From contig CAVQTE010000016.1 of NCBI GenBank assembly GCA_963716235.1, forward strand, positions 1-64,000: DNA of 64,000 nt, written 5' to 3'. Under the pieces are notes generated by a model. It was not told where the DNA came from, ran no database searches, and saw only the letters and a program-made list of their open reading frames with translations. Position 1 is the stretch's first letter. Each line of letters starts with the position of its first letter. Shown piece after piece: positions 18,086-26,551 of this stretch. The position numbers and the translations under genes were made by a program. Origin of the DNA: Sva-07 sp963716235 (GTDB taxonomy: Bacteria > Actinomycetota > Acidimicrobiia > Acidimicrobiales > Ilumatobacteraceae).

Positions 18086-19002
18086 GGCGCCGCCACCCGT
18101 CGGCTCGCGAGGAGCGCTCCGGCGATGATGACGACGATGCCGACGAGTTCGAGGACGTAGACCTCGTCGCCGCGGAACGCAACACCGAGGACGAGCGCGA
18201 CGGCCGGGATCAGGTAGGTGATGAACGACGCACGAGTGGAGCCGACCCGCCCCACGAGGTTCCCCATCAGCGCGAACGCGAGGCCGGTGCCGAGTACGCC
18301 GAGTACCACGACGGCGACGACGGGGCCGGTCTCCCAACTCGCGTCGCTGATCTGCCAGAGCCCGTACGGGGCCGTCCAGATCGTCGCGAGCGCCAGCACC
18401 TTCGCCATCAGGTTGACCGATCCGTAGCGCTGCTGGAGCGGCGCAGCGATCGTGACGGCGAGGCCGTAGCAGACTGTTGCTGCGATCACCATCGCCACCC
18501 CGAGGGCCTCGCTGGAACCGTCGCCGATCGACGGCAGGCTCACGAGCACGACTCCGACGAACCCGATGGCGATGCCGAGCAGTTGGGCGCCGCGGGTCCG
18601 TTGGCGGAACAGGATGACGGCGAAGATCGCGGCGAAGATCGGCGTACCGCCGTTGAGCAGGCCGGCGAGGGCGGAGCTGATGTGTTGCTCCGCGATCGGG
18701 AACAGGGTGAACGGTAGGGCAACCCAGACGATCGACAGCATGACGATTCGAGGGCGATCCGCGAGCTCCGTGGAGATCCTCTGCCTGGGGAGGACCGCCA
18801 GTGCGAGCGCTCCGAGCCCGACACGCATGAGCGTGATGACGCCGGGCGGGAGGGCGTCGAGCCCGATGTCGATGAACAGGAACGATGCTCCCCAGATCGC
18901 CCCGACGGCCACGAACAACGACCAGTCGGTCGGCGTGAACTCGTCGTCGGTCGGCCGGGGCGTGGATGCGACCGGGCGATGGTCGGGCACGGTCGTGGAC
19001 AC
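18082..19002 (-). CDS. EamA/DMT-superfamily transporter
   Basis: 306 residues with ten predicted membrane helices in two EamA repeats, beginning WSLFVAVGAIWGASFLFIDIGL and ending VLELVGIVVIIAGALLASR. Such proteins export small metabolites; the substrate cannot be read. The frame runs on far upstream across the antisense of the repeat gene, but the GTG at 19002 is chosen because TACCGT lies 7 nt before it and the family starts there. Confidence 0.82.
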   Translation of the reverse strand: MSTTVPDHRPVASTPRPTDDEFTPTDWSLFVAVGAIWGASFLFIDIGLDALPPGVITLMRVGLGALALAVLPRQRISTELADRPRIVMLSIVWVALPFTLFPIAEQHISSALAGLLNGGTPIFAAIFAVILFRQRTRGAQLLGIAIGFVGVVLVSLPSIGDGSSEALGVAMVIAATVCYGLAVTIAAPLQQRYGSVNLMAKVLALATIWTAPYGLWQISDASWETGPVVAVVVLGVLGTGLAFALMGNLVGRVGSTRASFITYLIPAVALVLGVAFRGDEVYVLELVGIVVIIAGALLASRRVAAP

Positions 19003-19060
19003 GCCGGTGACGGTAGTGGGCGTCGCTGTCGGAAAGCGGCAGGGTGAGTACGATTCGGCC

Positions 19061-20255
19061 ATGAACGAGCGCGACCAACCGCGAAATGTGTTCCAGCGCC
19101 CGTTCGACGCGATTGCTTCTGTCATCGTGCCCGTGGTCGCCGACGCAGTCGACCCCGACGATCTGGTCGACCGCATCGACGTGAACGCGCTGATCGATCG
19201 GATCGACATCGATGCCGTTCTCGATCGCATCGACGTGAATGCGCTCGTGGCGAGGCTCGATCTGGACGGACTCCTCGATCGGGTCAACCTCGATGCAGTG
19301 CTGAATCGCGTCGATCTCGACAAGCTCGTGGCGAGGCTCGACGTAGATGCAATCGTCGACAGCGTCGACGTGCAGCGGGTGATCGATCGTGTCGATCTGG
19401 ATGCGGTCGTCGCAGGTGTCGATCTCGACGCAGCCGTCGCCCGTGTCGATCTCGACGCGGCCGCGGATCGGATCGACGTGGACCGGGTGGTGGCACGTGT
19501 CGACGTCGACGCCATTGCGCGCTCGCTCGACATCGATGCCATCGTCGCGGAGAGCACCAAGGGCGTGTTCGGACGATTCATCGATCTCCTCCGCCGGCAG
19601 GTGGTCGGCATCGACGAGATCGGTATGCGAGCAGTGAATCGGCTGCTCCGGCGCGACTACGAGTCGCTGCCGGTCGGGGCCACCGTTGGCCAGCGACCCG
19701 GAGTTCGATTCATTGCACACGATGAGTGGGCGATACGCCGGGCCGGTCTCCCGGCTCGGTGCGTTGGCGCTCGATCTCCTCGTGATCTCGTGGAGCTTTG
19801 CGCTGCTGTGGGCGGGGTTCACGTATCTGTTCGGGGTGCTGTTCGGTGGTTCGGGCGACGGAACCTCGGACGCTTGGTTCGGGTTCCTCCTCCTCGTCCT
19901 CTATGGGTTCTGCTACTTCTGGATCTCCCAGGCGCTCAGTGGCCGCACCGTGTCGCAGGCGCTCGTCGGCCTGAAGGTGGTACGAACCGACGGTTCGCCA
20001 TTGAAGCCTGGCGCCGCTGCGCTCCGAACCGTGGTGTTGCCGTTCAGCTTCCTGGTGTTCGGCATCGGTGCGCTCATGGCGCTCGTCGACCGTCGTCGGC
20101 GGGCGCTCCAGGACCTCGTCGCCGGATCGGCGGTCGTGTACGACTGGGGTGACCGTCCGGCGGCGCTGCCCGCACCGCTGACGAGATTCCTGGACGAGCG
20201 CAACGCGTCCGTCCGCGCTCGGGTGTCCGACCGTCACGGCGGTGTCGAATCCTGA
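19061..20255 (+). CDS. RDD-family membrane protein with 15 nonapeptide repeats (frameshifted)
   Basis: The N-terminal half, from ATG 19061 with TACGAT 6 nt upstream, contains about 15 tandem 9-residue units (residues 29-163, consensus RVDLDAVVA), then ESTKGVFGRFIDLLRRQVVGIDEIGMRAVNRLLRRDYESLPVG. After ~19680 the RDD membrane domain (GRYAGPVSRLGALALDLLVISW, SGRTVSQALVGLKVVRTDG, ALQDLVAGS) lies in the +1 frame. Removing one G from the GGGG run near 19675-19679 restores a continuous protein of ~397 residues reading LPVGPPLASDPEF. The RDD half alone would need a TTG start. Function unknown. Confidence 0.75.
19145..19549 (+). repeat. 27-bp coding repeats (15 nonapeptide units)
   Basis: About fifteen degenerate 27-bp direct repeats encode units such as RIDIDAVLD, RVDLDKLVA and RVDLDAAVA. 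Asp is kept at positions 3 and 5, and hydrophobic residues at positions 2, 4, 7 and 8. Variation is mostly synonymous or conservative, as expected of an old protein repeat under selection and not a recent DNA expansion. Confidence 0.85.
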
Positions 20256-20276
20256 CCTAGTCAGTAGCCTTTCGGA

Positions 20277-21440
20277 ATGGCAACGTTCCGTGACCTGCTC
20301 GCCGCTGCGAAATCCGAGATCCGCGAGGTCGACACCGAAGGCGCTGCGGTGCACATCGCCGCTGGTGCCCTCGTGCTCGACGTCCGCGAACCCGACGAGT
20401 ACGAGGAGGGCGCGATTCCCGGTGCCATCCACATCCCGCGCGGACATCTCGAAGCGCAGATCGAGAACCGGATCGCCGACAAGAACTTGCCCATCGTCGT
20501 CTACTGCGCCGGTGGTGTGCGGTCCGCATTTGCGGCGGTGACGCTCGCGCAGCTCGGCTTCACCGACGTCGAATCGATGGAGGGCGGGTTCGGTCGCTGG
20601 AAGGACGAGGGCCGCCCGTGGAAGCAGCCGGCGTCGCTGACCCCCGAGCAGAACAACCGATACAAGCGCCACCTCCTGCTGCCCGAGGTCGGCACCGCCG
20701 GCCAGGTGAAGCTGCTCGAGGCGAAGGTGCTGATGCTCGGCGCAGGTGGTCTCGGATCACCCGCAGCGCTCTATCTCGCGGCGGCCGGTGTCGGCACGAT
20801 CGGGATCGTCGACATGGACGAGGTCGACTCGTCGAACCTGCAGCGTCAGATCCTGCACAACATCGACCGCATCGGCGATCGCAAGGTCGACTCGGCGAAG
20901 AAGACGCTCACGATGCTCAACCCCGACGTGAACGTCGTCACCTACGACACGCGCCTCGACGCGTCGAACATCATCGACATCATCTCCGGCTACGACGTGA
21001 TCGTCGACGGCGCCGACAACTTCCCGAGCCGCTACCTGCTCAACGACGCCAGCGTCAAACTCGGCATCCCCGTGGTGCACGGCTCGATCTTCCGCTTCGA
21101 GGGCATGGTCAGCGTGTTCCACCCGACCGAGGGCCCGACCTATCGCGACATGGTGCCCGAGCCGCCGCCCGCCGAACTCGCCCCGAGCTGCGCCGAAGCC
21201 GGCGTGCTCGGCGTGCTGCCCGGCATCATCGGGTCGATCCAGGCGCTCGAGACGATCAAGGTCATTCTCGGTCTCGGCGACCCGTTGATCGGTCGCATCC
21301 TCACGGTCGACACGATCGACATGGAGTTCCGGGTCTTCAACCTGAAGCCCGACCCCGCCAACGAAGTCACCTGGGCCAACCGTGACCGCATCGAGATCAA
21401 GGAACTCGACGGCCTCTGCGCCCCCGGCCTCTCCCACTGA
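20277..21440 (+). CDS. Rhodanese-MoeB/ThiF fusion (sulfur-carrier adenylyltransferase)
   Basis: 387 residues. An N-terminal rhodanese domain (~1-110; persulfide Cys77 in VVYCAGGVRSA) precedes a MoeB/ThiF domain (~118-360) with GAGGLGSPAALYLAAAG and active-site-type Cys ~304 in APSCAEAGVLG. It would adenylate a small sulfur carrier and pass sulfur to it for molybdopterin, thiamine or cysteine synthesis. MoeZ proteins usually carry the rhodanese at the C-terminus; here the order is reversed. The zinc Cys pair is missing (GPTYRDMVPEPP where MoeZ has Cys residues). TAGCCT lies 6 nt before the ATG. Confidence 0.86.
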   Translation: MATFRDLLAAAKSEIREVDTEGAAVHIAAGALVLDVREPDEYEEGAIPGAIHIPRGHLEAQIENRIADKNLPIVVYCAGGVRSAFAAVTLAQLGFTDVESMEGGFGRWKDEGRPWKQPASLTPEQNNRYKRHLLLPEVGTAGQVKLLEAKVLMLGAGGLGSPAALYLAAAGVGTIGIVDMDEVDSSNLQRQILHNIDRIGDRKVDSAKKTLTMLNPDVNVVTYDTRLDASNIIDIISGYDVIVDGADNFPSRYLLNDASVKLGIPVVHGSIFRFEGMVSVFHPTEGPTYRDMVPEPPPAELAPSCAEAGVLGVLPGIIGSIQALETIKVILGLGDPLIGRILTVDTIDMEFRVFNLKPDPANEVTWANRDRIEIKELDGLCAPGLSH

Positions 21441-21445
21441 CCGCC

Positions 21446-21486
21446 ACTGAATGAGGCGCGGGGTCAGACCCCGCGTCTCATTCAGT
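21446..21486. repeat. 41-nt 3' palindrome with GGGGTC-A-GACCCC core (copy 2)
   Basis: Outer arms ACTGAATGAG (21446-21455) and CTCATTCAGT (21477-21486) pair perfectly. After one G/T mismatch, inner arms CGCGGGGTC and GACCCCGCG pair perfectly around a single A. It sits between the convergent MoeB and alkyl sulfatase genes and is a likely bidirectional terminator. A near copy lies at 23361-23399. Confidence 0.75.
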
Positions 21487-21493
21487 CGGACGA

Positions 21494-23338
21494 TCAGGGG
21501 GTGACGATCGGGAAGTTGTGGTCGACAGGGGCGAGCACGGCGACGAGGCGGGCGAGGTCCCCGGGGTCACCGTCGATGGCGATCGTCCCATCCGCCAGGG
21601 CGGCGGGGAAGTCGACCCGGCCGGTCATGAGGCCGATCAACGTGCGGCGAGTCAACGTGAGTGTGGTACTTCCCGGGGCCGGCGCGCTCGTGAGGCGGTG
21701 ATTTGCTGCTCCGTGACGGAGCTCGAACACGTAGGTCTGCTCGACGTCGGGGATGACGAACGACAGCACGAGGTGCTCGTCCCATGCCTTCGGGCCGTCG
21801 ATGCGGATCGCCACGCTGCTCAGGATCTGCTCGACCGTCAGCGCTGTGAGCAGGTCGGGTGCGCCCGTGGCTGCCGGCGTACCGAACACCCCCTCGCGTA
21901 GTTCGCTCGCGCCGGACAGGAAGACGTTGCGCCACGTCCCGTTCTCCGAACCGAAGGCCAACCGTTCGAACGCGTCGGCCTGCAGCGATCGAGCCTCGGC
22001 ATGGTGCTCGTCGGCGAACAGCACGTGGTTGAGCACCTCGACGGCCCAGCGCAGATCACCGTCGGCGACAGCCTCTCGAGCGATGGCGACGGCGGCGTCG
22101 CTGCCGCCCATCGCAGTGACGTACCGCTCGGCGGCAGCCACGGGTGGGTGTTGCCAGAGATGGGCGGGGTTGCCGTCGTACCAACCGAGATAGCGCTGAT
22201 AGATCGCCTTCACGTTGTGGCTCACCGATCCGTAGTAGCCGTGGGTGTGCCACTGAGCGGCGAGCGCCGGCGGGGTCTCCATCATCTCGGCGATCTCGGC
22301 GCCGACATACCCCTGGTTCATCATGCGCAGTGTCTGGTCATGCAGGTACGAGTACATGTCGCGCTGCATCGACAAGAACTCCACGGCCCGCTCTCGACCC
22401 CAGGTGGGCCAGTGGTGCGACGCGAACACGACGTCGAGGTCGTCGCCCCACAGGTCGATCGTCTCGGTGAGATAGGCGGCCCATGTCCGGGCGTCACGAA
22501 CCAGCGCGCCGCGGAGCGTCAGGATGTTGTGCAGCGTGTGGGAGGTGTTCTCGGCCGTGCACAGCGCCTTGTGGTCGGGGAAGTAGAAGTTCATCTCTGC
22601 GGGAGCCTCGGTGCCCGGGGTGACCTGGAACACGATGCGCACGCCGTCGATGGCGAGTTCCTCGCCGGTCGTGGCGATGTCGATCGTCGGGGGTATCAGT
22701 GTCGGCTCGCCGGTCGAGGTCGTCTGGCCGAGGCCCGAACCGATCTGGCCGGCCGGGCCCTTCGGCAGGGACGCGCCGTACATGTACCCCGCCCGTCGAC
22801 CCATGGCGATTCCGGCGAAGACGTTCTCGGCGACGGCCTCCTTCATGAATCCTTCTGGGGCGATGACCGCGACACGACCTGACTCGACGTCCTCGTCGCT
22901 GATGATGCCTTTCACCCCACCGAAGTGATCGATGTGGGAGTGGGTGTAGATCATCGCCGCGACGGGGCGCGGCCCGCGATGCTCCTGGTACAGCGCAAAG
23001 GCTGCAGCCGCCGTCTCCTTGCAGATCAACGGGTCGATCACGATGACCCCGGTCTCGCCTTCGATGACGCTCATCACCGACAAGTCGAAGCCACGGAGTT
23101 GGTAGATGCCGGGGACGACCTCGAACAGGCCGTCACGAATGAGGAGTTGACCCTGTCGCCACAGGCTCGGGTCGGCGGTGTCGGGAGCCGGACCGTCGAG
23201 GAACGGATACGCGTCGAGGTCCCACACCACGCGGCCCTCGGCATTGGTCACCTGGCGCGTGGTCGCCTTGGCGATGAAACCGCGCTCGGTGTCGTCGAAG
23301 TCCTGGGTGTCGTCGAAGGGGTAGGCGTTGGTGTTCAT
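21494..23338 (-). CDS. Alkyl sulfatase (SdsA1/BDS1 type, metallo-beta-lactamase fold)
   Basis: 614 residues. AMIYTHSHIDHFGGVKG is the metallo-beta-lactamase zinc motif. AENTSHTLHNILTLRGALVRD and VVFASHHWPTWGRE are typical of SDS hydrolases, followed by a dimerisation domain and a C-terminal SCP2-like domain (ALTVEQILSSVAIRIDGPKA). It cleaves primary alkyl sulfates to alcohol and sulfate. No signal peptide is evident. The start at MNTNAYPFDD is chosen because CACACT lies 6 nt upstream. Confidence 0.9.
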   Translation of the reverse strand: MNTNAYPFDDTQDFDDTERGFIAKATTRQVTNAEGRVVWDLDAYPFLDGPAPDTADPSLWRQGQLLIRDGLFEVVPGIYQLRGFDLSVMSVIEGETGVIVIDPLICKETAAAAFALYQEHRGPRPVAAMIYTHSHIDHFGGVKGIISDEDVESGRVAVIAPEGFMKEAVAENVFAGIAMGRRAGYMYGASLPKGPAGQIGSGLGQTTSTGEPTLIPPTIDIATTGEELAIDGVRIVFQVTPGTEAPAEMNFYFPDHKALCTAENTSHTLHNILTLRGALVRDARTWAAYLTETIDLWGDDLDVVFASHHWPTWGRERAVEFLSMQRDMYSYLHDQTLRMMNQGYVGAEIAEMMETPPALAAQWHTHGYYGSVSHNVKAIYQRYLGWYDGNPAHLWQHPPVAAAERYVTAMGGSDAAVAIAREAVADGDLRWAVEVLNHVLFADEHHAEARSLQADAFERLAFGSENGTWRNVFLSGASELREGVFGTPAATGAPDLLTALTVEQILSSVAIRIDGPKAWDEHLVLSFVIPDVEQTYVFELRHGAANHRLTSAPAPGSTTLTLTRRTLIGLMTGRVDFPAALADGTIAIDGDPGDLARLVAVLAPVDHNFPIVTP

Positions 23339-23360
23339 CGTGCAAGTGTGGCAGAACCCC

Positions 23361-23399
23361 GAAATGAGGCGCGGGGTCAGACCGCGCGTCCCATTCAGC
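23361..23399. repeat. 3' palindrome, near copy of the 21446-21486 element (copy 3)
   Basis: It matches the 21446-21486 palindrome at about nine of ten positions (AATGAGGCGCGGGGTCAGACC is shared), with small changes in the right arm. It lies at the 3' end of the DMT transporter gene and overlaps its stop codon by a few bases. Two near-identical copies flank the alkyl sulfatase gene. Confidence 0.75.
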
Positions 23400-24303
23400 T
23401 GGGTTCGGTGAGGACTTCGGCTTCGATCGGGGCGAGTTCGTCGCGTTCTTGCACGATCACGGCGACGACGACGAGTGCGATTCCGAAGAACTCGACGCCC
23501 GACGGCTGCTGGTCGAGGACGATCCATCCGATCAGCACTGCGGTGACCGGAAGCAGCGCGAGCAGCAGGGAGAACCGGCGCACCGGGATGCGGCGCATGG
23601 TGAACTGGTCGATGCCGTAGCCGATGGCGTTCGAGAACACGCCGACGAGCAGGCACAGAGCAAGCAGACGTGGCGACAACCAGACATCGAGGCTTCCGGG
23701 CGCTCCGATGGGTGTGATGGCCAGTGCACCGATGGCGAGCCCGACGCCGAGTCCCGACACGCCCCGGTCGAGCCGCGCGACTCGTGATCCGATCACGATG
23801 TAACCCGCCCACATGAGTGAGGCGAGGAAGATGAACAGCAGTCCCACGGCATTCCCGTCGACCTCGGTGCCGCCCAGAACGAGGACGCCCGCGATGGCGA
23901 ACAACAGCGCCAGCGCGTTTCGTCTGCTGCGAGTGGCAACCGCCGCAACGGTGATGGGGCCGATGAACTCGATCGTGACGGCGATGCCGAGGTCGACGCG
24001 GGCGATGCCGAGGTAGAAGAACGTGTTCATCAGGGCGGTGACGACGCCGAAGAGCGCCGCAGCGAGAAGTTCGGACCGGCTCCAACGCTCACGCCATGCA
24101 CGCGACGCCAGCACCACGGCGATTGCCGCGCCGATGACGCGGAACCACGCAACGGTTCGGGGTTCGACCTCGTCGAACAGGCCGACGGCGATGACAGCGC
24201 CCAGATACTGGGCGACGGCCGACAGGACGAAGAGCGCCTCGGGCTGGGCGGTGTTCAGCCAGCGGGTGACCGGCCCCGTCGAGCGCTCGCTCGTCAGGCT
24301 CAC
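23395..24303 (-). CDS. EamA/DMT-superfamily transporter (RhtA-like)
   Basis: 302 residues with about ten membrane helices. LFVLSAVAQYLGAVIAVGLFDEVEPRTVAWFRVIGAA, then FEFIGPI-like IEFIGPITVAAVATRSRRNAL and GYGIDQFTMRRIPVRRFSLLLALLPVTAVLIGWIVLDQ, fit the inner-membrane threonine/homoserine exporter RhtA group. The GTG at 24303 is a tentative start, 26 nt after the aldolase stop codon and without a clear Shine-Dalgarno. It is probably co-transcribed with the aldolase. Confidence 0.78.
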   Translation of the reverse strand: MSLTSERSTGPVTRWLNTAQPEALFVLSAVAQYLGAVIAVGLFDEVEPRTVAWFRVIGAAIAVVLASRAWRERWSRSELLAAALFGVVTALMNTFFYLGIARVDLGIAVTIEFIGPITVAAVATRSRRNALALLFAIAGVLVLGGTEVDGNAVGLLFIFLASLMWAGYIVIGSRVARLDRGVSGLGVGLAIGALAITPIGAPGSLDVWLSPRLLALCLLVGVFSNAIGYGIDQFTMRRIPVRRFSLLLALLPVTAVLIGWIVLDQQPSGVEFFGIALVVVAVIVQERDELAPIEAEVLTEPS

Positions 24304-24329
24304 GTCGGAGCGGGGGAGCAGGACAGGGC

Positions 24330-25157
24330 TTACTCGAACAGTTCGGGATCGGTGTGGGCGATCTCGTCCCACAGCGGCTGGAAGCTGAACCAACCGGCGG
24401 CGTGGAACCCGGTGTTCTGCTGGGTGTAGGTGGCGTATTCGTCGCGGATATGGATCGGGTCGCCGGCGGCCATGGCCATCAACTGCGCCTGGCACGATCG
24501 TTCCATCGAGATGAACCAGAACGCGGCTTCGTCGACGGTTTCACCGACGGTGAACAGACCATGGTTCTGGTGGATGGCGGCCTTGCCGTCGGGGAACTTC
24601 GAGGCCAGCTCCCGTCCTGCTTCGATGTCGAACACGACGGCGCCACCCTGCTCGGAGATGACGTGGTGGTCGTTGTAGAAGATGCAGGCGTCCTGCGTGA
24701 GCGGTGCGAGCGGGATTCCGAGCGAGCTGAACGACTTGCCGTACGGCGAATGTGCATGCGCGGCGGCAACGACATCCGGGCGGGCGGAATGCACTGCGGC
24801 ATGGATGACGAACGCAGCTCGGTTCACGGGCTTGGTGCCGTAGACGACGTTGCCCTGATGGTCGACGAGGATCAGGTCGCTCTGGCGGATGTGGCGAAAG
24901 CTCATGCCGAACGGGTTGACCCAGAACATGTCGGGATACTCCGGATCGCGAACCGTGATGTGTCCGGCCACACCTTCGCCGAAGCCGAACTTGCCGAAGA
25001 CGCGCAGTGCTCCGGCGAGGTGCGTCTTGCGGTAGTGACGCTCGTCTTCGACATTGTCGAATGTCGGAATCCCGTCGAGCCCGACGACCTTCGGTGTCAG
25101 CTCGATGCCGTCGATCATGCCGGGAACGGTGGTGGTCGCGTCTTCGGTGATGGCCAT
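24330..25157 (-). CDS. Class II aldolase/adducin-family protein
   Basis: 275 residues. GVAGHITVRDP, the His cluster AHAHSPYGKSFSSLG and HQNHGLFTVGETVDEAAF supply the zinc-binding histidines of the aldolase class II fold. Family members cleave or epimerise sugar phosphates, and some act in aromatic degradation; the unphosphorylated adducin-like subgroup fits best. TAACGT lies 6 nt before the ATG. The DMT transporter downstream may move a related metabolite. Confidence 0.85.
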   Translation of the reverse strand: MAITEDATTTVPGMIDGIELTPKVVGLDGIPTFDNVEDERHYRKTHLAGALRVFGKFGFGEGVAGHITVRDPEYPDMFWVNPFGMSFRHIRQSDLILVDHQGNVVYGTKPVNRAAFVIHAAVHSARPDVVAAAHAHSPYGKSFSSLGIPLAPLTQDACIFYNDHHVISEQGGAVVFDIEAGRELASKFPDGKAAIHQNHGLFTVGETVDEAAFWFISMERSCQAQLMAMAAGDPIHIRDEYATYTQQNTGFHAAGWFSFQPLWDEIAHTDPELFE

Positions 25158-25166
25158 CCGGCAACG

Positions 25167-25604
25167 TTACTCGGGCATCTGCCCGCGAGAGTCAGGCAGA
25201 GGGATCACCGCCACGCCGAGCTGTCGGGCCAGCTGCACGAGTTCGCGGTCGCTCGTTGCGAGCGGCTCGTTCCGTTCCTGCGCAAGTCCGATCGCGCAGC
25301 AGTCGGCGATCGAGAGGGCCGCCGTTCGGTGGTGGTAGTGCGCCACGCGCAGGGTTGCTGCTCGGCTCGCAGCCGACGCCGTGACGGGGACGACGACCAA
25401 CCCGACGTCGATCCACACGTCGAGTGCATCCACGACCCGAAGTGTCGGCACACCGGAGACTCGCGCGACCCGATCGATGACTTCGGCAAAGTTGAGTGCG
25501 GAGATGGCGAGCTGATCGGCGCTCGTCAACGCGTCGATGATGTCGTCGGCACCCGGCTCGTCAAGGAGCAGCCCGACCAGTGGCGCGGCGTCGAACACTG
25601 CCAT
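25167..25604 (-). CDS. vapC: VapC-type PIN-domain toxin
   Basis: 145 residues. VFDAAPLVGLLLDEPG (first Asp), ALNFAEVIDRV (Glu), LSIADCCAIGLAQ (Asp) and LATSDRELVQLARQLGV complete the PIN active site. Its 5' end overlaps the antitoxin gene by 44 nt, indicating coupled expression. It belongs to a different subgroup from the VapC at 547-954: the sequences share only the catalytic frame. Confidence 0.87.
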   Translation of the reverse strand: MAVFDAAPLVGLLLDEPGADDIIDALTSADQLAISALNFAEVIDRVARVSGVPTLRVVDALDVWIDVGLVVVPVTASAASRAATLRVAHYHHRTAALSIADCCAIGLAQERNEPLATSDRELVQLARQLGVAVIPLPDSRGQMPE

Positions 25605-25842
25605 ACCGGCGCTCCTCTCGTTCGGCCTCGTCCCGGCGATCTCGGGCCTCGAGTTCGTCGACGGTGATCCCGGTCCGGTTCTCGAAGAGGCCCCGAGATG
25701 CCTCCCAGACGTTGTCGGGGAGTGGTTCGAACGTGATGTGATCGCCGTGATCGACCATGCGGACGCGATCGACGTTCCATCGGCGCCGCACCTCGGCAGG
25801 GATCGACACCTGTCCGCTCGACGTGATCTTCAAGGTGGGCAC
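25561..25842 (-). CDS. vapB: VapB-type antitoxin, AbrB fold
   Basis: 93 residues. PTLKITSSGQVSIPAEVRRRW is the AbrB/MazE DNA-binding motif, and the Glu/Arg-rich C-terminus is the toxin-binding tail. The GTG at 25842 is chosen because TATGAT, nearly a perfect -10 box, ends 6 nt upstream; a longer frame would add residues that do not fit the family. Confidence 0.82.
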   Translation of the reverse strand: MPTLKITSSGQVSIPAEVRRRWNVDRVRMVDHGDHITFEPLPDNVWEASRGLFENRTGITVDELEARDRRDEAEREERRYGSVRRRATGRAAP

Positions 25843-25899
25843 ACGGTCATCATATGTGGGTAGTTTCACCATGTCGAGTGATGTGTGACAATGTGACGC

Positions 25900-26280
25900 A
25901 TGGAGATTCGTCCGAACGATGTCGCCCCGCCTGCTGCCAACTACGCCCACGCGGTGTTGACCGAAGGTCGCTCCCGTTGGCTGCACACGTCAGGGGTGGT
26001 GCCGGTCGCTCCGGACGGATCGACCCCCGACGATCTCGCCGAACAGGCGGGGCTCGTATGGTCGAACATCCGCGCCATGCTCCGTGATGCCGAAATGTCG
26101 CCGACGGACATCGTGTCGGTGACCACCTACGTCGTGGTCGGCGAGGACCTCGCGCCGGTGATGGCGGCCCGTGACGCAGCGCTCGGCGACCATCGAGCCG
26201 CGTCGACCCTCGTCACCGTCCCCGCGCTCGCCCGTCCCGAGTGGCGCATGGAGATCGCCGTGATCGCCGCCGCGCTGTGA
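25900..26280 (+). CDS. RidA/YjgF-family protein
   Basis: 126 residues, standard size. Motifs include RWLHTSGVVPVAPDGSTPDDLAEQAGLVWSNIRAML, VSVTTYVV and a late LARPEWRMEIAVIAA, where the Arg aligns with the catalytic Arg of imine deaminases. It would hydrolyse reactive enamine/imine by-products of PLP enzymes. GACAAT ends 7 nt before the ATG. It is divergent from the second vapBC pair. Confidence 0.85.
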   Translation: MEIRPNDVAPPAANYAHAVLTEGRSRWLHTSGVVPVAPDGSTPDDLAEQAGLVWSNIRAMLRDAEMSPTDIVSVTTYVVVGEDLAPVMAARDAALGDHRAASTLVTVPALARPEWRMEIAVIAAAL

Positions 26281-26319
26281 CGGAGCGCGGCTTGGGTCCA
26301 GACCGTTGCGCCGTCGCCG

Positions 26320-26484
26320 TCAGCTCGTGGGCCCCGTGGTGTCCCGAATGCGGTTGAGGTCCGATCCGAGGCGGGCCTCGGACTGCGAGGTCGAACCGCT
26401 GGATCCTCCGCCGTGGCTGCCGGGGTAGTCGCCGCTCGAGGTGTAGTTGCGCATCTTGTTGCGCCAACGCTTGAACCATGCCAT
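26320..26484 (-). CDS. Small basic protein, 54 aa, unknown
   Basis: It begins MAWFKRWRNKMRNY and continues with a Gly/Ser-rich middle and a polar C-terminus (EARLGSDLNRIRDTTGPTS). AGAGGAGG upstream of the ATG is a strong Shine-Dalgarno, which supports real translation. No family is recognised. The amphipathic Trp/Arg/Lys N-terminus could bind membrane or nucleic acid. Confidence 0.6.
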   Translation of the reverse strand: MAWFKRWRNKMRNYTSSGDYPGSHGGGSSGSTSQSEARLGSDLNRIRDTTGPTS

Positions 26485-26551
26485 CCGAACCTCCTCTGAG
26501 TGTTCCAATGGTACGCCACCCGTCAGCGGGCACTCCAGCGGTCGCGCTCTA

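Noticed and set aside
19145..19549. Direct repeats as a CRISPR array or satellite DNA
   Set aside because: The period is 27 bp without spacers, repeats are degenerate, and the reading frame is kept with conserved amino-acid pattern.
18082..19611. A 509-residue transporter extending antisense through the repeat region
   Set aside because: The extension is a low-complexity Ser/Thr/Arg translation of the opposite strand of the nonapeptide repeats. GTG 19002 has a proper promoter box.
21494..24085. An 863-residue alkyl sulfatase with a long N-terminal extension
   Set aside because: The extension is antisense to the DMT transporter gene. The start at 23338 fits the family and has CACACT 6 nt upstream.
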